A stretch of 64,000 nt of DNA from G963666705 sp963666705 (GTDB taxonomy: Bacteria; Pseudomonadota; Alphaproteobacteria; CADEGL01): NCBI GenBank assembly GCA_963666705.2, contig CAXXKO010000024.1, forward strand, positions 1 to 64,000. Direction: 5' to 3'. The notes below the pieces were generated by a model. It worked only from the letters and a program-made list of their open reading frames with translations. It was not told where the DNA came from and did no database searches. The position numbers were made by a program, and so were the translations under genes. Of this stretch, positions 1 to 8,102 are shown in pieces (positions within the stretch are counted from its first letter, which is position 1; each line of letters begins with the position of its first letter).

Positions 1-567
1 GCCCGGCCGGCGACGAAGCCGCTGCCCTCGACCCCCTTGCCCGGCGCCACCGCCACCTTCTCCACCGCCAGCACGAGCAGGCTCTTGTTGGCATTGGCCA
101 TCCCGCGGCCCCGGCTCTCGGGCTTGCCGCGCCCGCCGTAGTAGCTCTCATCGACCTCGACCATGCCGTCCAGCAACGCATCCGGCCGCTCCGCCAAGCC
201 ATGGCGCAGCTTGTGAGCCATCAGCCATGCGGTCTCATAGCGAAGCCCCAGCTCGCGCGCCAGGAACAGGGCCGAGACCCCGCGCTTGTCCCGCCCCCAT
301 CAACCACGCCGCCAGGAACCATTTGGGCAACGGTGTGTGGGTGCGGTGGAAGATGGTTCCCGCCGTCACCGACTCTTGACGACCGCAAGCCGCGCATTCG
401 AAGACGCGCGCCCGCGCCTTGTGCCGATAGCCCCGCCGGTGCCCGCAGCGGGCGCACGCAAACCCAGACGGCCAGCGTCGATCCGCCAAGGCCAGGATGC
501 ACGATTCCTCGTCTCGGTAGCGCTCTTGGAACGTCAACAAGCCGCTCATGCCCTGTCTCCCGACCAA
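1..567 (-). pseudogene. IS1595-family transposase, frameshifted and cut by window edge
   Basis: Reading leftward from an ATG at 567, the protein has an N-terminal zinc ribbon (CARCG and CAACG pairs) and the stretch TAGTIFHRTHTPLPKWFLAAWLM typical of the IS1595/ISXO2 group, quoted here only as a landmark in short form HRTHTPLPKWFL. Just after AAWLM the frame is lost at a run of five C at about 293-297. Removing one base restores GRDKRGVSALFLAREL, followed by RYETAWLMAHKLRHGL and VEVDESYYGG, which carries the first catalytic Asp, continuing off the left edge. The element is therefore an inactive copy, unless the extra base is a sequencing error or a programmed frameshift. It is distinct from the intact IS1595 copy next to it. 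Confidence 0.8.
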
Positions 568-633
568 TCCTCAGAGGCGGGAACAGTACACCCTTAGAGC
601 GAACATATAAAGAACACTCGGTCGCTACCTGCA

Positions 634-678
634 TTAACCGGATAGGGACGATAGTCTATACCTTGCCTATCCGGTTAA
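634..678. repeat. Inverted repeat formed by IS end and its flank
   Basis: TTAACCGGATAGG at 634-646 is the reverse complement of CCTATCCGGTTAA at 666-678. The right arm belongs to the left terminus of the IS1595 element that starts near 662. The left arm lies outside that element, in the target DNA. The target therefore already resembled the end of the element, either as a remnant of another copy or as a preferred site. Confidence 0.7.
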
Positions 679-1774
679 CGCCCATGACCGCTACATGTAG
701 GGTGCCGCCACTCTCCCGAGTAAAGCTCGGCATAGGTTGGAGCAGAGGTGTCGCCCACGATGCCGAGCAATGAGCGGAAGGCGTTGAACGGGTAGAACCG
801 CCTGTTGAAGCGGAAGGTGAACTCGTTGAGGTAGGCTTGTAGGTGCTGGTGGCTAACGCCGTGGTGGATACCGATCAGCCACGTCTTCAGGTTGGCGAAA
901 ACCAGATGGATGATCGGCAGGTATTGCTCGGCAACCTCTGGATCACCACACTCGGCAACAGCGAAGTGCTCATAGCCGCGCTTACCGAGGCCAGCATAGC
1001 CGCTCCAATCGTCAGTAACGATCAGCGATCCCGGCGCGACGGTGCTCTCGACGAACCCACAGAGCGACTCGGCGCTACGGTCGAGCACGACGGCGAGCCG
1101 AACGCGTCCGGCATAGCGTCCGTCTTTCCGGTTGTCGAGCTTGGTGCCCGGCTTTCGATGACGCACCTCGATGGCACAGGAGACGAGAACCTTGTGGTGA
1201 ACACCACGGCCTTCCCCACGCGTTCGCCCGCCAACCCAGGTTTCGTCCACCTCAACATGGTTCTTGGGCTGTCCACCGATCCTGTCTTGGTTGGGCCGCA
1301 CCATGCCCGAGCGGAGCTTGTGGAGAATTTGAAAGGCCGTCTCGTAGCGCGAAAGACCAAGTTGCCGCTGAAACTGCACGGCGGACATGCCGGGCGTCTG
1401 ACTGGCGACCAGATAAGCGGCCCAGAACCAGACGTTCAGCGGAGTGTGGCTACGCTCCATCACTGTTCCCACCGTCAGCCCGGTGTTCTGGCGGCACTTG
1501 CGGCAGCGCAGGACGCCAGGGCGGTTTTCAAAGTGGAACGGCTCTCCCGCCGTGCCGCAGTGCGGGCAGGCAAAGCCGTCTCCCCAGCGGGCTTTCTCCA
1601 GGTAGGCGGCGCAGGCCGCATCATCGGGGAAAAGTCGCTGGAACTCGGGTAGCGAATGCGGGAATGGGAGATCGGCGCGGTCGAGAACATCCATGGCGCG
1701 CTCCCCTATATCCGGTTTGCGCCCATTCTAGCCCTAGTGGGTGTGGGTGTAAACCGGATAGGCAAGGTCTATAC
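654..1774 (-). mobile_element. Complete IS1595-family insertion sequence with 8-bp target duplication
   Basis: The element itself spans about 662-1766 (1105 bp). Its ends are inverted repeats: CTTGCCTATCCGGTT at the left and the same sequence in reverse complement at the right (about 1752-1766). It is flanked by GTCTATAC at 654-661 and again at 1767-1774, an 8-bp direct repeat as usual for IS1595 elements. It contains one intact transposase gene on the minus strand. Intact ends, gene and duplication point to a fairly recent insertion. Confidence 0.85.
675..1694 (-). CDS. IS1595-family transposase (ISXO2-like DDE)
   Basis: This 339-residue protein should catalyse transposition of the surrounding element. 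It has an N-terminal zinc ribbon (CPHCG about residue 43 and CRKC about 63) and then an ISXO2-like transposase domain. Candidate catalytic residues are Asp in VEVDETWVGG, Asp in VTDDWSGY and the His/Asn region HLVFANLKTWLIG, which replaces the canonical Glu in this family. The C-terminus keeps FRFNRRFYPFNAF, typical of the group. The gene fills almost the whole element and has no internal stop, so it is probably functional. Confidence 0.9.
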   Translation of the reverse strand: MDVLDRADLPFPHSLPEFQRLFPDDAACAAYLEKARWGDGFACPHCGTAGEPFHFENRPGVLRCRKCRQNTGLTVGTVMERSHTPLNVWFWAAYLVASQTPGMSAVQFQRQLGLSRYETAFQILHKLRSGMVRPNQDRIGGQPKNHVEVDETWVGGRTRGEGRGVHHKVLVSCAIEVRHRKPGTKLDNRKDGRYAGRVRLAVVLDRSAESLCGFVESTVAPGSLIVTDDWSGYAGLGKRGYEHFAVAECGDPEVAEQYLPIIHLVFANLKTWLIGIHHGVSHQHLQAYLNEFTFRFNRRFYPFNAFRSLLGIVGDTSAPTYAELYSGEWRHPTCSGHGR

Positions 1775-2090
1775 TACGTTTTTCAGTTGACAAACCTCCA
1801 AGTTCGATCCTGCGACCGATCTCGTGTGGGGTTGTTGATTCGGATCATACTGAGTGCCATTCCATGGTTCTCTGGAGCTGATCGTAATGAATCCAGCTGC
1901 ACAGGCATGGACAGGGGTGGATCGCCGCCATGTTGAAGCGGCCTCGTTTCCAGCCGATCCACAACGCGGCAATAGCACCGGCGGACGAGGTGCGGCTGGG
2001 GGGTACCCGTCCGACTGATGGAGGCGTTATGGCTATTTCTCCGTTGGTGATAACCTATCCATCCGAGGCCAATGCGAAAGAGAGGCCGCC
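1775..2090. other. Intergenic stretch without a recognised gene
   Basis: These 316 bases lie between the IS1595 element and the Sel1-repeat pseudogene. The only candidate seen is a 43-codon frame at 1887-2018 with a GGAG-like ribosome site ten bases upstream. Its product resembles nothing I recognise, so it was not called. The tract may be debris of older insertions. Confidence 0.5.
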
Positions 2091-2482
2091 ATGCTTCGCA
2101 TCCTCGTCTTCGCCCCCATGGTCCTGCTCGCCCTGGCCGCCTGCCTGCCCCTGAACGTAGGCGGGCAGGAGCGGGCGCTCCTCCAGCGACTGCTGGTCCG
2201 GGCGCAGCCCTCCACGATCGCAACGGACCGAGCCCGCCGACCGGGAGGAGTTGGACTTCCGGAAAGGCCTCGATGCCTATAACGGCGGCGACTACGCAAC
2301 GGCTCTGCGTACGTGGAGGCCACTGGCCGAAGCCGGCAATGCCCGCGCCCAGTATAATCTCGGCCTCATGTACGACAATGGCCAGGGCGTGACGCAGGAC
2401 TATCCCGAGGCGGTGAGGTGGTACCGGCTGGCCGCCGCGCGGGGCCATCCCAGCGCCCAATTCAACCTCGGCGTCATTTACG
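2091..2482 (+). pseudogene. Sel1-repeat lipoprotein, 5' part (frameshifted, IS-interrupted)
   Basis: The start MLRILVFAPMVLLALAAC is a lipoprotein signal peptide with a LAAC lipobox. That frame closes soon after. The next frame, readable from about 2235, encodes EPADREELDFRKGLDAY and two Sel1-like repeats (ALRTWRPLAEAGNARAQYNL and the following DYPEAVRWYRLAAARGH). Reading both parts as one protein needs a single-base frameshift at about 2160-2235. The second repeat stops at FNLGVIY where the IS21 element begins at 2483. Its likely C-terminus survives at 6398-6442. Sel1 proteins are usually periplasmic or membrane-attached scaffolds; this copy should be inactive. Confidence 0.75.
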
Positions 2483-2594
2483 TGTCAACGGCGGAGCAAA
2501 ATTAGTCCACCCGGGCGGAGCAAAACTAGTCCACTTGACGTTATGCGGTACGCGGTGTTGGGGGGTTGTCCCGGTAGTCCATAGGAGGGACCCG

Positions 2595-2637
2595 CGCTGC
2601 TTCGTGTAGCGCTTGCGTTACGCGGAGCGAAGCAGCG
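2595..2637. repeat. Hairpin in the non-coding left end of the IS21 element
   Basis: CGCTGCTTCG at 2595-2604 pairs with CGAAGCAGCG at 2628-2637. The inner 23 bases can extend the stem imperfectly. It lies between the IS21 left terminus and the end of istB. It could be a terminator or a block to outside transcription, but no T-run follows, so the role is open. Confidence 0.6.
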
Positions 2638-2682
2638 TGGGAGGTTCCTGTGGACCCACCGGGTCAACCATTGCACCGGCGG

Positions 2683-2766
2683 TCAAGCAGGTATTTTTGG
2701 GGATTTCCGCCGTTTTTGGCTTTGGTTGAGACGATAGCTCTCGCCGTTCATTTCCAGGATATGGAC
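2683..2766 (-). pseudogene. istB: istB, C-terminal fragment separated by the nested IS
   Basis: Reading leftward from the duplicated target GGATATGGAC, the frame gives VHILEMNGESYRLNQSQ and ends KRRKSPKIPA at a TGA at 2683-2685. This is the normal C-terminus of IstB. It joins in frame with HHVHI of the larger fragment at 4091-4787, giving a 256-residue protein once the IS4 element and one target copy are removed. Confidence 0.85.
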
Positions 2767-4090
2767 ACTAGTGTCCGGTTAATAGTCGAATAGATTCAAT
2801 TGGTTAGCATGGGGGTGGATTGGTGTCGTGGTTTCTGGATTTGTAAGCAATTGAAGGAGCGGTGTTTTTTCGAAGACGGTGAGGCTGAGGACCTGGAGGA
2901 TTGTGTAGAGGCTGGCGTTGATAGCCAAGCGCTTCTTGACGATGGCGATCAACACATAGACGGAGACGGCGATCCAGATCTGGGATTTGACGGCGTTCTC
3001 GGAGGTGCCGTAGAAGCGCTTGATGCGCAGGTGCTGCTTGATCCATTTGAAGAACAGCTCGACCTGCCAGCGGCATTTGTAGAGCTGGGCGATGGTCAGC
3101 GCCGGCAGGGTGAAGTTGTTGGTCAGGAAGGTGAAGGCCTTGCCGCTCTCGGGGTCGCGGTATCGGACGCGGCGGAGCCTGTCCGGGTAGTCGGTGGCGG
3201 TGTGCTGGCCGGCGGTGCGGATGGTCTGGTCGCAGCGCAGGCCGGTGGTCTTGTCGATTGCGCGGGACGCGATCCTGCGGAACTGGAACTTGGCCCGTGC
3301 CCGGACGACGAAGAAGGCGGCGCCCTGGCTCAGGCGATGGAGGCGGGCGAAATGGATGTATCCGCGGTCCAGGACGTAGAAGGCGCCGGGCTCGGGGACC
3401 AGCTCGTCGAGCACCCTCACGTCGTGCCATCGGCCGTCGCTGATATGGATGAAAGTTGGGATATTGCCGCGCAGATCCAAGAGGGTGTGGAGCTTGATGG
3501 CGGCCTTGGTGCGCTGGAACGGGGCCCAGGGGAAGACCGCGAGGCAGAGGTCGATGGTGGTCGAGTCGAGGGCATAGACGGTGTGGTCGAGCTCGAGGCC
3601 GAAGCTGTCTTGGGCATAGAGCGGCCGGGCGATGCGGATCAGCGCCTGGGCGAAGTCGGCATGGATGCGCCAGTCGCGCCTCTCGTTGGCGTCGGCCAAG
3701 GTGGCGCGGGCGACGCGCCCGCGGATGCCCATGTGGTAGAGCTTGGTGTGCTGGGCGCGCAGGCAGGCCTCGATGTCGCGCAGGCTCTCGCGATAGGTCA
3801 GCTGCGCGAAGGCCATGCACAGATACCGATCGAGGCAGGAGAAGCTTCGCAGCCTGCGATCGCCGCCGTAGCGGTGGACGCAACGGCGCAAGCTGTGCAC
3901 GGGCAGATGGTCGATCACCTGGGCGAAAACGATCTTGCCTGCATACATGAGCCATGCTCCTGACCGGGAAGGCAGGAGCATGTCTGGCTTAACACCGGGA
4001 GTTCAAGTCGGTGACACGCGAATATCCCGAAAGAACGTTTAACCACAACCCACTAACCGGAAAACCGCCGCAGTTAACCGGACACTAGTG
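2767..4090 (-). mobile_element. IS4-family insertion sequence nested in istB
   Basis: The ends are near-perfect inverted repeats reading ACTAGTGTCCGGTTAA at the left and, in reverse complement, CACTAGTGTCCGGTTAA at the right. GGATATGGAC occurs at 2757-2766 and again at 4091-4100, a 9-10 bp target duplication as expected for IS4-family elements. The element is about 1.32 kb with one transposase gene. The clean duplication shows it inserted after the IS21 element was in place. Confidence 0.9.
2779..3981 (-). CDS. IS4-family transposase
   Basis: This is a 400-residue DDE transposase; an internal start at MYAGKIVFAQ (3948) would give 389 residues and fits related proteins better. Catalytic candidates are Asp in YALDSTTIDL, Asp in FYVLDRGYIHF and Glu in the IS4 signature YKCRWQVELFFKWIKQHL. 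The N-terminal half has the helical region seen before the catalytic core of ISPepr1-like members. It is intact and fills the element. Its frame ends DLFDY just inside the left terminus. Confidence 0.9.
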   Translation of the reverse strand: MLLPSRSGAWLMYAGKIVFAQVIDHLPVHSLRRCVHRYGGDRRLRSFSCLDRYLCMAFAQLTYRESLRDIEACLRAQHTKLYHMGIRGRVARATLADANERRDWRIHADFAQALIRIARPLYAQDSFGLELDHTVYALDSTTIDLCLAVFPWAPFQRTKAAIKLHTLLDLRGNIPTFIHISDGRWHDVRVLDELVPEPGAFYVLDRGYIHFARLHRLSQGAAFFVVRARAKFQFRRIASRAIDKTTGLRCDQTIRTAGQHTATDYPDRLRRVRYRDPESGKAFTFLTNNFTLPALTIAQLYKCRWQVELFFKWIKQHLRIKRFYGTSENAVKSQIWIAVSVYVLIAIVKKRLAINASLYTILQVLSLTVFEKTPLLQLLTNPETTTPIHPHANQLNLFDY

Positions 4091-4787
4091 GGATATGGAC
4101 ATGGTGGGTGAGGCGGTCCAGCAAAGCCCCGGTCAGGCGTTCCGAGCCGAATATCTCCGTCCACTCATCGAACGGCAAGTTGGCGGTCACCAGGATCGAG
4201 CCCCGCTCGTAGCGCTGGCTGAAGACTTCGAACAGCAGCTCGGCGCCGGTCTTCGAGAGCGGCACGAAGCCGAGTTCGTCGATGATCAGAAGGTGATACT
4301 TTGCCAGTTGCTTCTGCAGGCGCAACAGGCGTTTTTCATCCCCGGCCTCCATCAGTTCATGAACCAGGGCAGCGGCCGTGAGGAAGCCGACGGAGAGCCC
4401 CTTTTGGCAGGCCGCCAGACCGAGACCGAGGGCGATATGGGTCTTGCCGGTTCCGCTGTTGCCGAGCGCGATGATATTCTCACGACGCTCGACGTATTCG
4501 CATCGCGCCAACTCCAGAACCAGCATCTTGTCGAGCGATGCGATGGCCTTGAAGTCGAAGCTGTCGAGGCTTTTGACGGCGGGGAACCTGGCCTGTCTGA
4601 TCCGCCGCTCGACCATGCGGCGCTCACGGTCGATCAGTTCCAACTCGGTCAGACGGACAAGATACCGCACATGGTCGGCGCCCTCGGTGGCGCATTGGCG
4701 GGCCAGCTTGTCGTATTCGCGCAGGAACGTCGGCAGTTTCAGGGTCTTGAGGTGATGGGCCAGCAACACTTGCGGCGTATCGGTCAT
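4074..4787 (-). pseudogene. istB: istB, IS21 helper ATPase, N-terminal 232 residues
   Basis: IstB is the AAA+ ATPase that assists the IS21 transposase in target selection. The fragment starts MTDTPQVLLAHHLKTLKLP at 4787 and contains the Walker A GNSGTGKTHIALGLG and Walker B LLIIDELGF. The native sequence stops at HHVHI (4091); the last residues PLVSG and the stop at 4074 come from the inserted IS4 end. An upstream in-frame extension to 4907 overlaps istA and is not needed. The ATG at 4785-4787 overlaps the istA stop, the usual translational coupling. The remaining 27 codons lie at 2683-2766. Confidence 0.85.
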
Positions 4788-6298
4788 GACGCGCCTCCAC
4801 CCAACAAGCTCATATAACTGGCGGCGGCCGTGGTCGCCACGTTGGCCCGAGGCAGGTCGGGATAGATATCCAGGTCGAGTTTGGGCGGGCGTCGCTCGAT
4901 ACGGCACAGCACAAGGTGTTTGACGGCGTCGTAGCCGATCGCACCCAGGCGCAGGGCGTCCTTCACCGCGCCGTGAAGCACCTCGAGATCGAAGGTCTCC
5001 ACAAGCCGAAGGACCTGGACGTATTCCCGCTTGCCGGCCTTGCCCATGCGCGCCTCCAGGAGACGGCGCAGGGTTGGGAAGGCATCAGGCAGTTCCCATC
5101 CGGCTAGCGGCGCGGCCTGATCCAGGGCACCGATCTTGTGCTCCAGCAAAGGCAGGTAGTGGATCGGATCGAAGACCATGTCTTCCCGGTCGTAGGAACG
5201 GGGGTGTCGGGCAATGATCCCGGCGCCGCAACCGATAACCACCTCGTGGACATAGCCACGGATCCAGACTTCCTGATGGCCGTAGGCGACGGGCACGGAA
5301 TAGTCATTCGTCCGGTAGCGCACCAGGGACAGCGAGTTGACCCGCGTGCCCTGCTTGTCGCACGCGTCGAACGGTGCCGGCAGTGGCCTCTTCAACGCTT
5401 CGCGGTCACGCACAAACCGTTCGCCGATGCTCTCGCGGTGGCCGCGCAGGACGTTGCCTTGCCGGTTGCGGCATTGCTCTTCCAGGTGGCCATTGAAGGC
5501 GTCCCAGCTCGCGAACCGGGGAAGCGGCGTCATGAAGTTCCGCCGGGCATAGCCGACCACCCCCTCCACATTGCCTTTGTCGTTACCCTTGCCGGGACGG
5601 CCGTAGCGGTCCTCGAAGAGGTAATGGGACTGCAGCCCGCTGAACGCCCGCGTTCGTTGCCGCGTGCCATCTGACAAGATGCGCGACACCAGACACTTGT
5701 CGTTGTCGCAAAGAATCGATTGGGGAACGCCGCCGAAAAAAACAAAGGCTCTGTTGTGCCCGTCCAGCCAGGCCTCCGTCGTCGCCGCCGGGTAGGCCGC
5801 AACGAAGCAGGCATCGCTGTGGGGAAGTGTCATGACGAAAAAATGCGCCCGATACTTGACGCCGGCGATGATCGCATCCGCCTCGCCAAAGTCCGCTCGA
5901 GCATGGCCCGGAGGATGTGACAACGGCACAAACATCTCACGCCGACGAAGGCGCCGTTCCCGAACGTAATCCTTCACGATGGTCTCTTTGCCCGTGAAGC
6001 CATGTTCGTCGCGAAGGCGCTCGAATATACGCTTCGCCGTGTGGTGCTGCTTACGGTGAACCGTTCGGTCCTCCTCCAGAATACGGTCGATGATATCCGT
6101 GAAGGGGGCCAGTTTCGGGCGTTTCGGTGGCTGGCGTCGCCGATATCCCGGCGGTTCCGAATGCCGCAGCATCTTCCTCACCGTCTCGCGCGCAATGCCA
6201 AACCGACTTGCCGCCTCTCGCTGGCTCAGACCATCAACATGGCAGGCCAGCCGAACGCGCAGATATAGGTCCACGGTGTACATCCTCCCGCCTTCCAT
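4784..6298 (-). CDS. istA: IstA, IS21-family transposase
   Basis: This is a 504-residue protein; starting at MYTVDLYLRVRLAC (6283) gives 499 residues and matches the usual IstA start. It has an N-terminal helix-turn-helix (LSQREAASRFGIARETVRKML), then an rve integrase core. Candidate catalytic residues are Asp in ARADFGEADAIIAG, Asp in ILCDNDKCLV and Glu in KGNVEGVVGYARRNF. The C-terminus carries the Mu-transposase-like beta domain (VNSLSLVRYRTNDYSVP). It appears intact, but its partner istB is broken, so transposition in cis should be impaired. Confidence 0.9.
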   Translation of the reverse strand: MEGGRMYTVDLYLRVRLACHVDGLSQREAASRFGIARETVRKMLRHSEPPGYRRRQPPKRPKLAPFTDIIDRILEEDRTVHRKQHHTAKRIFERLRDEHGFTGKETIVKDYVRERRLRRREMFVPLSHPPGHARADFGEADAIIAGVKYRAHFFVMTLPHSDACFVAAYPAATTEAWLDGHNRAFVFFGGVPQSILCDNDKCLVSRILSDGTRQRTRAFSGLQSHYLFEDRYGRPGKGNDKGNVEGVVGYARRNFMTPLPRFASWDAFNGHLEEQCRNRQGNVLRGHRESIGERFVRDREALKRPLPAPFDACDKQGTRVNSLSLVRYRTNDYSVPVAYGHQEVWIRGYVHEVVIGCGAGIIARHPRSYDREDMVFDPIHYLPLLEHKIGALDQAAPLAGWELPDAFPTLRRLLEARMGKAGKREYVQVLRLVETFDLEVLHGAVKDALRLGAIGYDAVKHLVLCRIERRPPKLDLDIYPDLPRANVATTAAASYMSLLGGGAS

Positions 6299-6397
6299 CT
6301 CAAAAAAGATCGAAGGCTACAGGTGGCAGAGTTTTACTCCGCCCGCGGCTGGGAAATCCCGCCGCTTCCGTGGACTAATTTGTCACCGCCGTTCTCA

Positions 6398-6442
6398 GGC
6401 GCTGAGCGCCTGGCGCGGGAATGGCAGGAGGCGCACCAGTGA
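6398..6442 (+). pseudogene. Sel1-repeat protein, 3' remnant
   Basis: Immediately after the IS21 right end one frame reads GAERLAREWQEAHQ and then stops. LAREW-like endings are common at the C-terminus of Sel1-repeat proteins. This is therefore read as the far end of the gene that starts at 2091, separated by the IS21 insertion. Confidence 0.65.
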
Positions 6443-6838
6443 GGCAAACCATGGGCTGCCCTTTTGCCCTCACCGCCCCGCTCCTGTATGGGGCATGCCG
6501 GACCATCTCCCGCTGGTAAGCTCTATTACGGCGATCGCGGGCCAGGCGGCCAATTCGCTTGACACCACAGGATCACGCACCCATATAAGTGAACATTCTG
6601 GCTACGGGACAAGAATGTTAAGAAATGTCAAGGTTCGAGCCCGATTCCACTAAACCATTGATGTTATTAGTGTTCGTTTCGCTGCACCTTGACATTCCTT
6701 GACGTTTTTCGGCCCTCCTGGCCGGTCTCCGCTCCTGCCTCGCGTCGCCGATCGTGGACGCTGTGACGTCCGCGATGCGGACTCCTCCCGCCCCGGCGGT
6801 TCGTGCGAGACTGACGGCATGAATGGGGAATCGCGTCC
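6443..6838. other. Intergenic region with nested inverted repeats
   Basis: No gene is supported in these 396 bases. Two perfect inverted repeats are present: AACATTCT (6592-6599) with AGAATGTT (6612-6619), and AATGTCAAGGT (6624-6634) with ACCTTGACATT (6686-6696). A weak promoter-like pair, TTGACA at 6559-6564 and CATATA at 6582-6587, lies just upstream. The region may hold the promoter of the transporter gene at 6839. Confidence 0.45.
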
Positions 6839-8026
6839 GTGAGCGCGTCCGTGCGCGCGGCCCCGGCATCGCCCCGCTGGCCCGTCCAGCGGGTGGTGGC
6901 GATGGCCGGGCTCCTGGCCCTGGGGCTGGGGGCGCTCGTGCTCGGCGTCGAGCAATGGCGGCTCGGGGTGCTGTTCGCCGTGGGCGGCCTCCTCGGCATC
7001 ACCCTCTACCACGCGGCCTTCGGCTTCACCTCGGCCTACCGGCGGGCGATTCTCGCACGCGACGTCTCGGGTGTCGCAGCGCAGCTCGTCATGCTGGGGC
7101 TCGCCATGCTGCTCTTCGCCCCCGTCCTCGCCGCGGGCGAAGCGCTGGGGCGCGGCGTCTCGGGGGCGGTGGCGCCCGTGGGCGTGCAGGTGGCCGTCGG
7201 CAGCTTCCTCTTCGGTCTCGGCATGCAGCTCGGCGGCGGCTGCGGCTCGGGCACCCTCTATACGGCGGGCGGCGGCAGCACCCGCATGCTGGTGACCCTC
7301 GCCGGCTTCGTCGCCGGCGCCTTCTGGGGCAGCCTCGACCTCGCTTTCTGGGGTCGCCTGCCGAGCCTCGGCGCCATCTCCCTGGCCCGGAGCCTGGGCT
7401 GGGGCTGGGCGCTGGCGCTGCAGCTCGGCTTTCTCGCCGCGATCTGGCTGGCGCTCCGTGCCTATGCCCGGGGTGCCGTGCAGCGGCCCTTGTGGGCGGG
7501 CGGCCTGGGCTGGCGCCGGCTCCTGACCGGGCCCTGGCCCCTGTTGCTGGGCGCCGCTCTGCTGGCGGTCCTCAACTGGGTGACGCTTCTGGTCGCCGGC
7601 CATCCCTGGTCGATCACCTGGGCCTTCAGCCTATGGGGGGCGAAGATCGCGCAGGCCTTCGGCTGGGACCCGGTGGGGAGCGCCTTCTGGGCCGGCCGCT
7701 TCCCGGCGGCGGCCCTGGAGAAGGGCATCTTCCGCGACGTGACCTCGATCATGGATATGGGCATCATGCTGGGCGCGCTTGCGGCCGCCGGGCTCGCCGG
7801 CCGCTTCGCGCCCGTGTGGCGGGTGCCGCTCCGCTCCCTCCTGGCGGCGGTGGTCGGCGGCCTCCTCATGGGCTACGGCGCGCGGCTCGCCTATGGCTGC
7901 AACATCGGCGCCTTCTTCAGCGGCGTGGCGTCGGCGAGCCTGCATGGCTGGCTGTGGATCGCCTGCGCCCTCGCGGGCACCTGGGTGGGCGTGCGCCTGC
8001 GACCGCTCTTCCGTCTCGCGGATTGA
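6839..8026 (+). CDS. YeeE/YedE-family transporter (thiosulfate/sulfur-compound uptake)
   Basis: This 395-residue integral membrane protein has two homologous halves. Each carries a signature with cysteine in a glycine-rich helix: QLGGGCGSGTLYTAGGG at about residue 125 and YGCNIGAFFSG at about 350. These motifs define the YeeE/YedE family, in which characterised members import thiosulfate through conserved cysteines. About nine or ten hydrophobic helices are visible. Translation likely starts at GTG 6839; an ATG at 6823 is out of frame. No TusA-like gene is adjacent, so the exact substrate is an inference from the family. Confidence 0.85.
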   Translation: MSASVRAAPASPRWPVQRVVAMAGLLALGLGALVLGVEQWRLGVLFAVGGLLGITLYHAAFGFTSAYRRAILARDVSGVAAQLVMLGLAMLLFAPVLAAGEALGRGVSGAVAPVGVQVAVGSFLFGLGMQLGGGCGSGTLYTAGGGSTRMLVTLAGFVAGAFWGSLDLAFWGRLPSLGAISLARSLGWGWALALQLGFLAAIWLALRAYARGAVQRPLWAGGLGWRRLLTGPWPLLLGAALLAVLNWVTLLVAGHPWSITWAFSLWGAKIAQAFGWDPVGSAFWAGRFPAAALEKGIFRDVTSIMDMGIMLGALAAAGLAGRFAPVWRVPLRSLLAAVVGGLLMGYGARLAYGCNIGAFFSGVASASLHGWLWIACALAGTWVGVRLRPLFRLAD

Positions 8027-8035
8027 CGTCACCGA

Positions 8036-8064
8036 TTGACAGGGGCGACGGCGGTGCTAAAGCT
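8036..8064 (+). promoter_or_regulatory. Possible sigma70 promoter for the NIPSNAP/acyl-CoA synthetase pair
   Basis: A perfect TTGACA at 8036-8041 is followed after 17 bases by AAAGCT at 8059-8064, a weak -10. It lies 39 bases before the NIPSNAP start codon. A purine-rich GGGAGGGGGG at about 8084-8093 serves as ribosome-binding site. Confidence 0.4.
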
Positions 8065-8102
8065 GCGCCGCGATTCAATCACTGGGAGGGGGGAGCCAAG
8101 CC

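Larger units (their letters stand above)
2483..6397 (-). mobile_element. IS21-family insertion sequence interrupted by an IS4-family element
   Basis: The ends are imperfect 28-bp inverted repeats beginning TGTCAACGGCGG at 2483 and, in reverse complement, TGAGAACGGCGG ending at 6397. Both continue to ATTAGTCCAC. A second ATTAGTCCAC-like unit (ACTAGTCCAC) follows inside the left end at about 2516-2534, as expected for the multiple terminal repeats of IS21 elements. It carries istA and istB in the standard overlapping order. Without the nested IS4 the element would be about 2.58 kb. No matching target duplication is visible (TTTACG on the left, GGCGCT on the right), so host DNA was probably lost after insertion. 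Confidence 0.85.

Noticed and set aside
6628..6656. GGTTCGAGCCCGATTCCACT followed by AACCA looks like a tRNA 3' end
   Set aside because: The T-stem and acceptor partners cannot be paired upstream, so no tRNA or clear att fragment is supported.
6650..7603. Minus-strand open frame opposite the YeeE/YedE gene
   Set aside because: Repetitive Gly/Glu/Ala/Arg composition and full overlap with a well-supported transporter gene.
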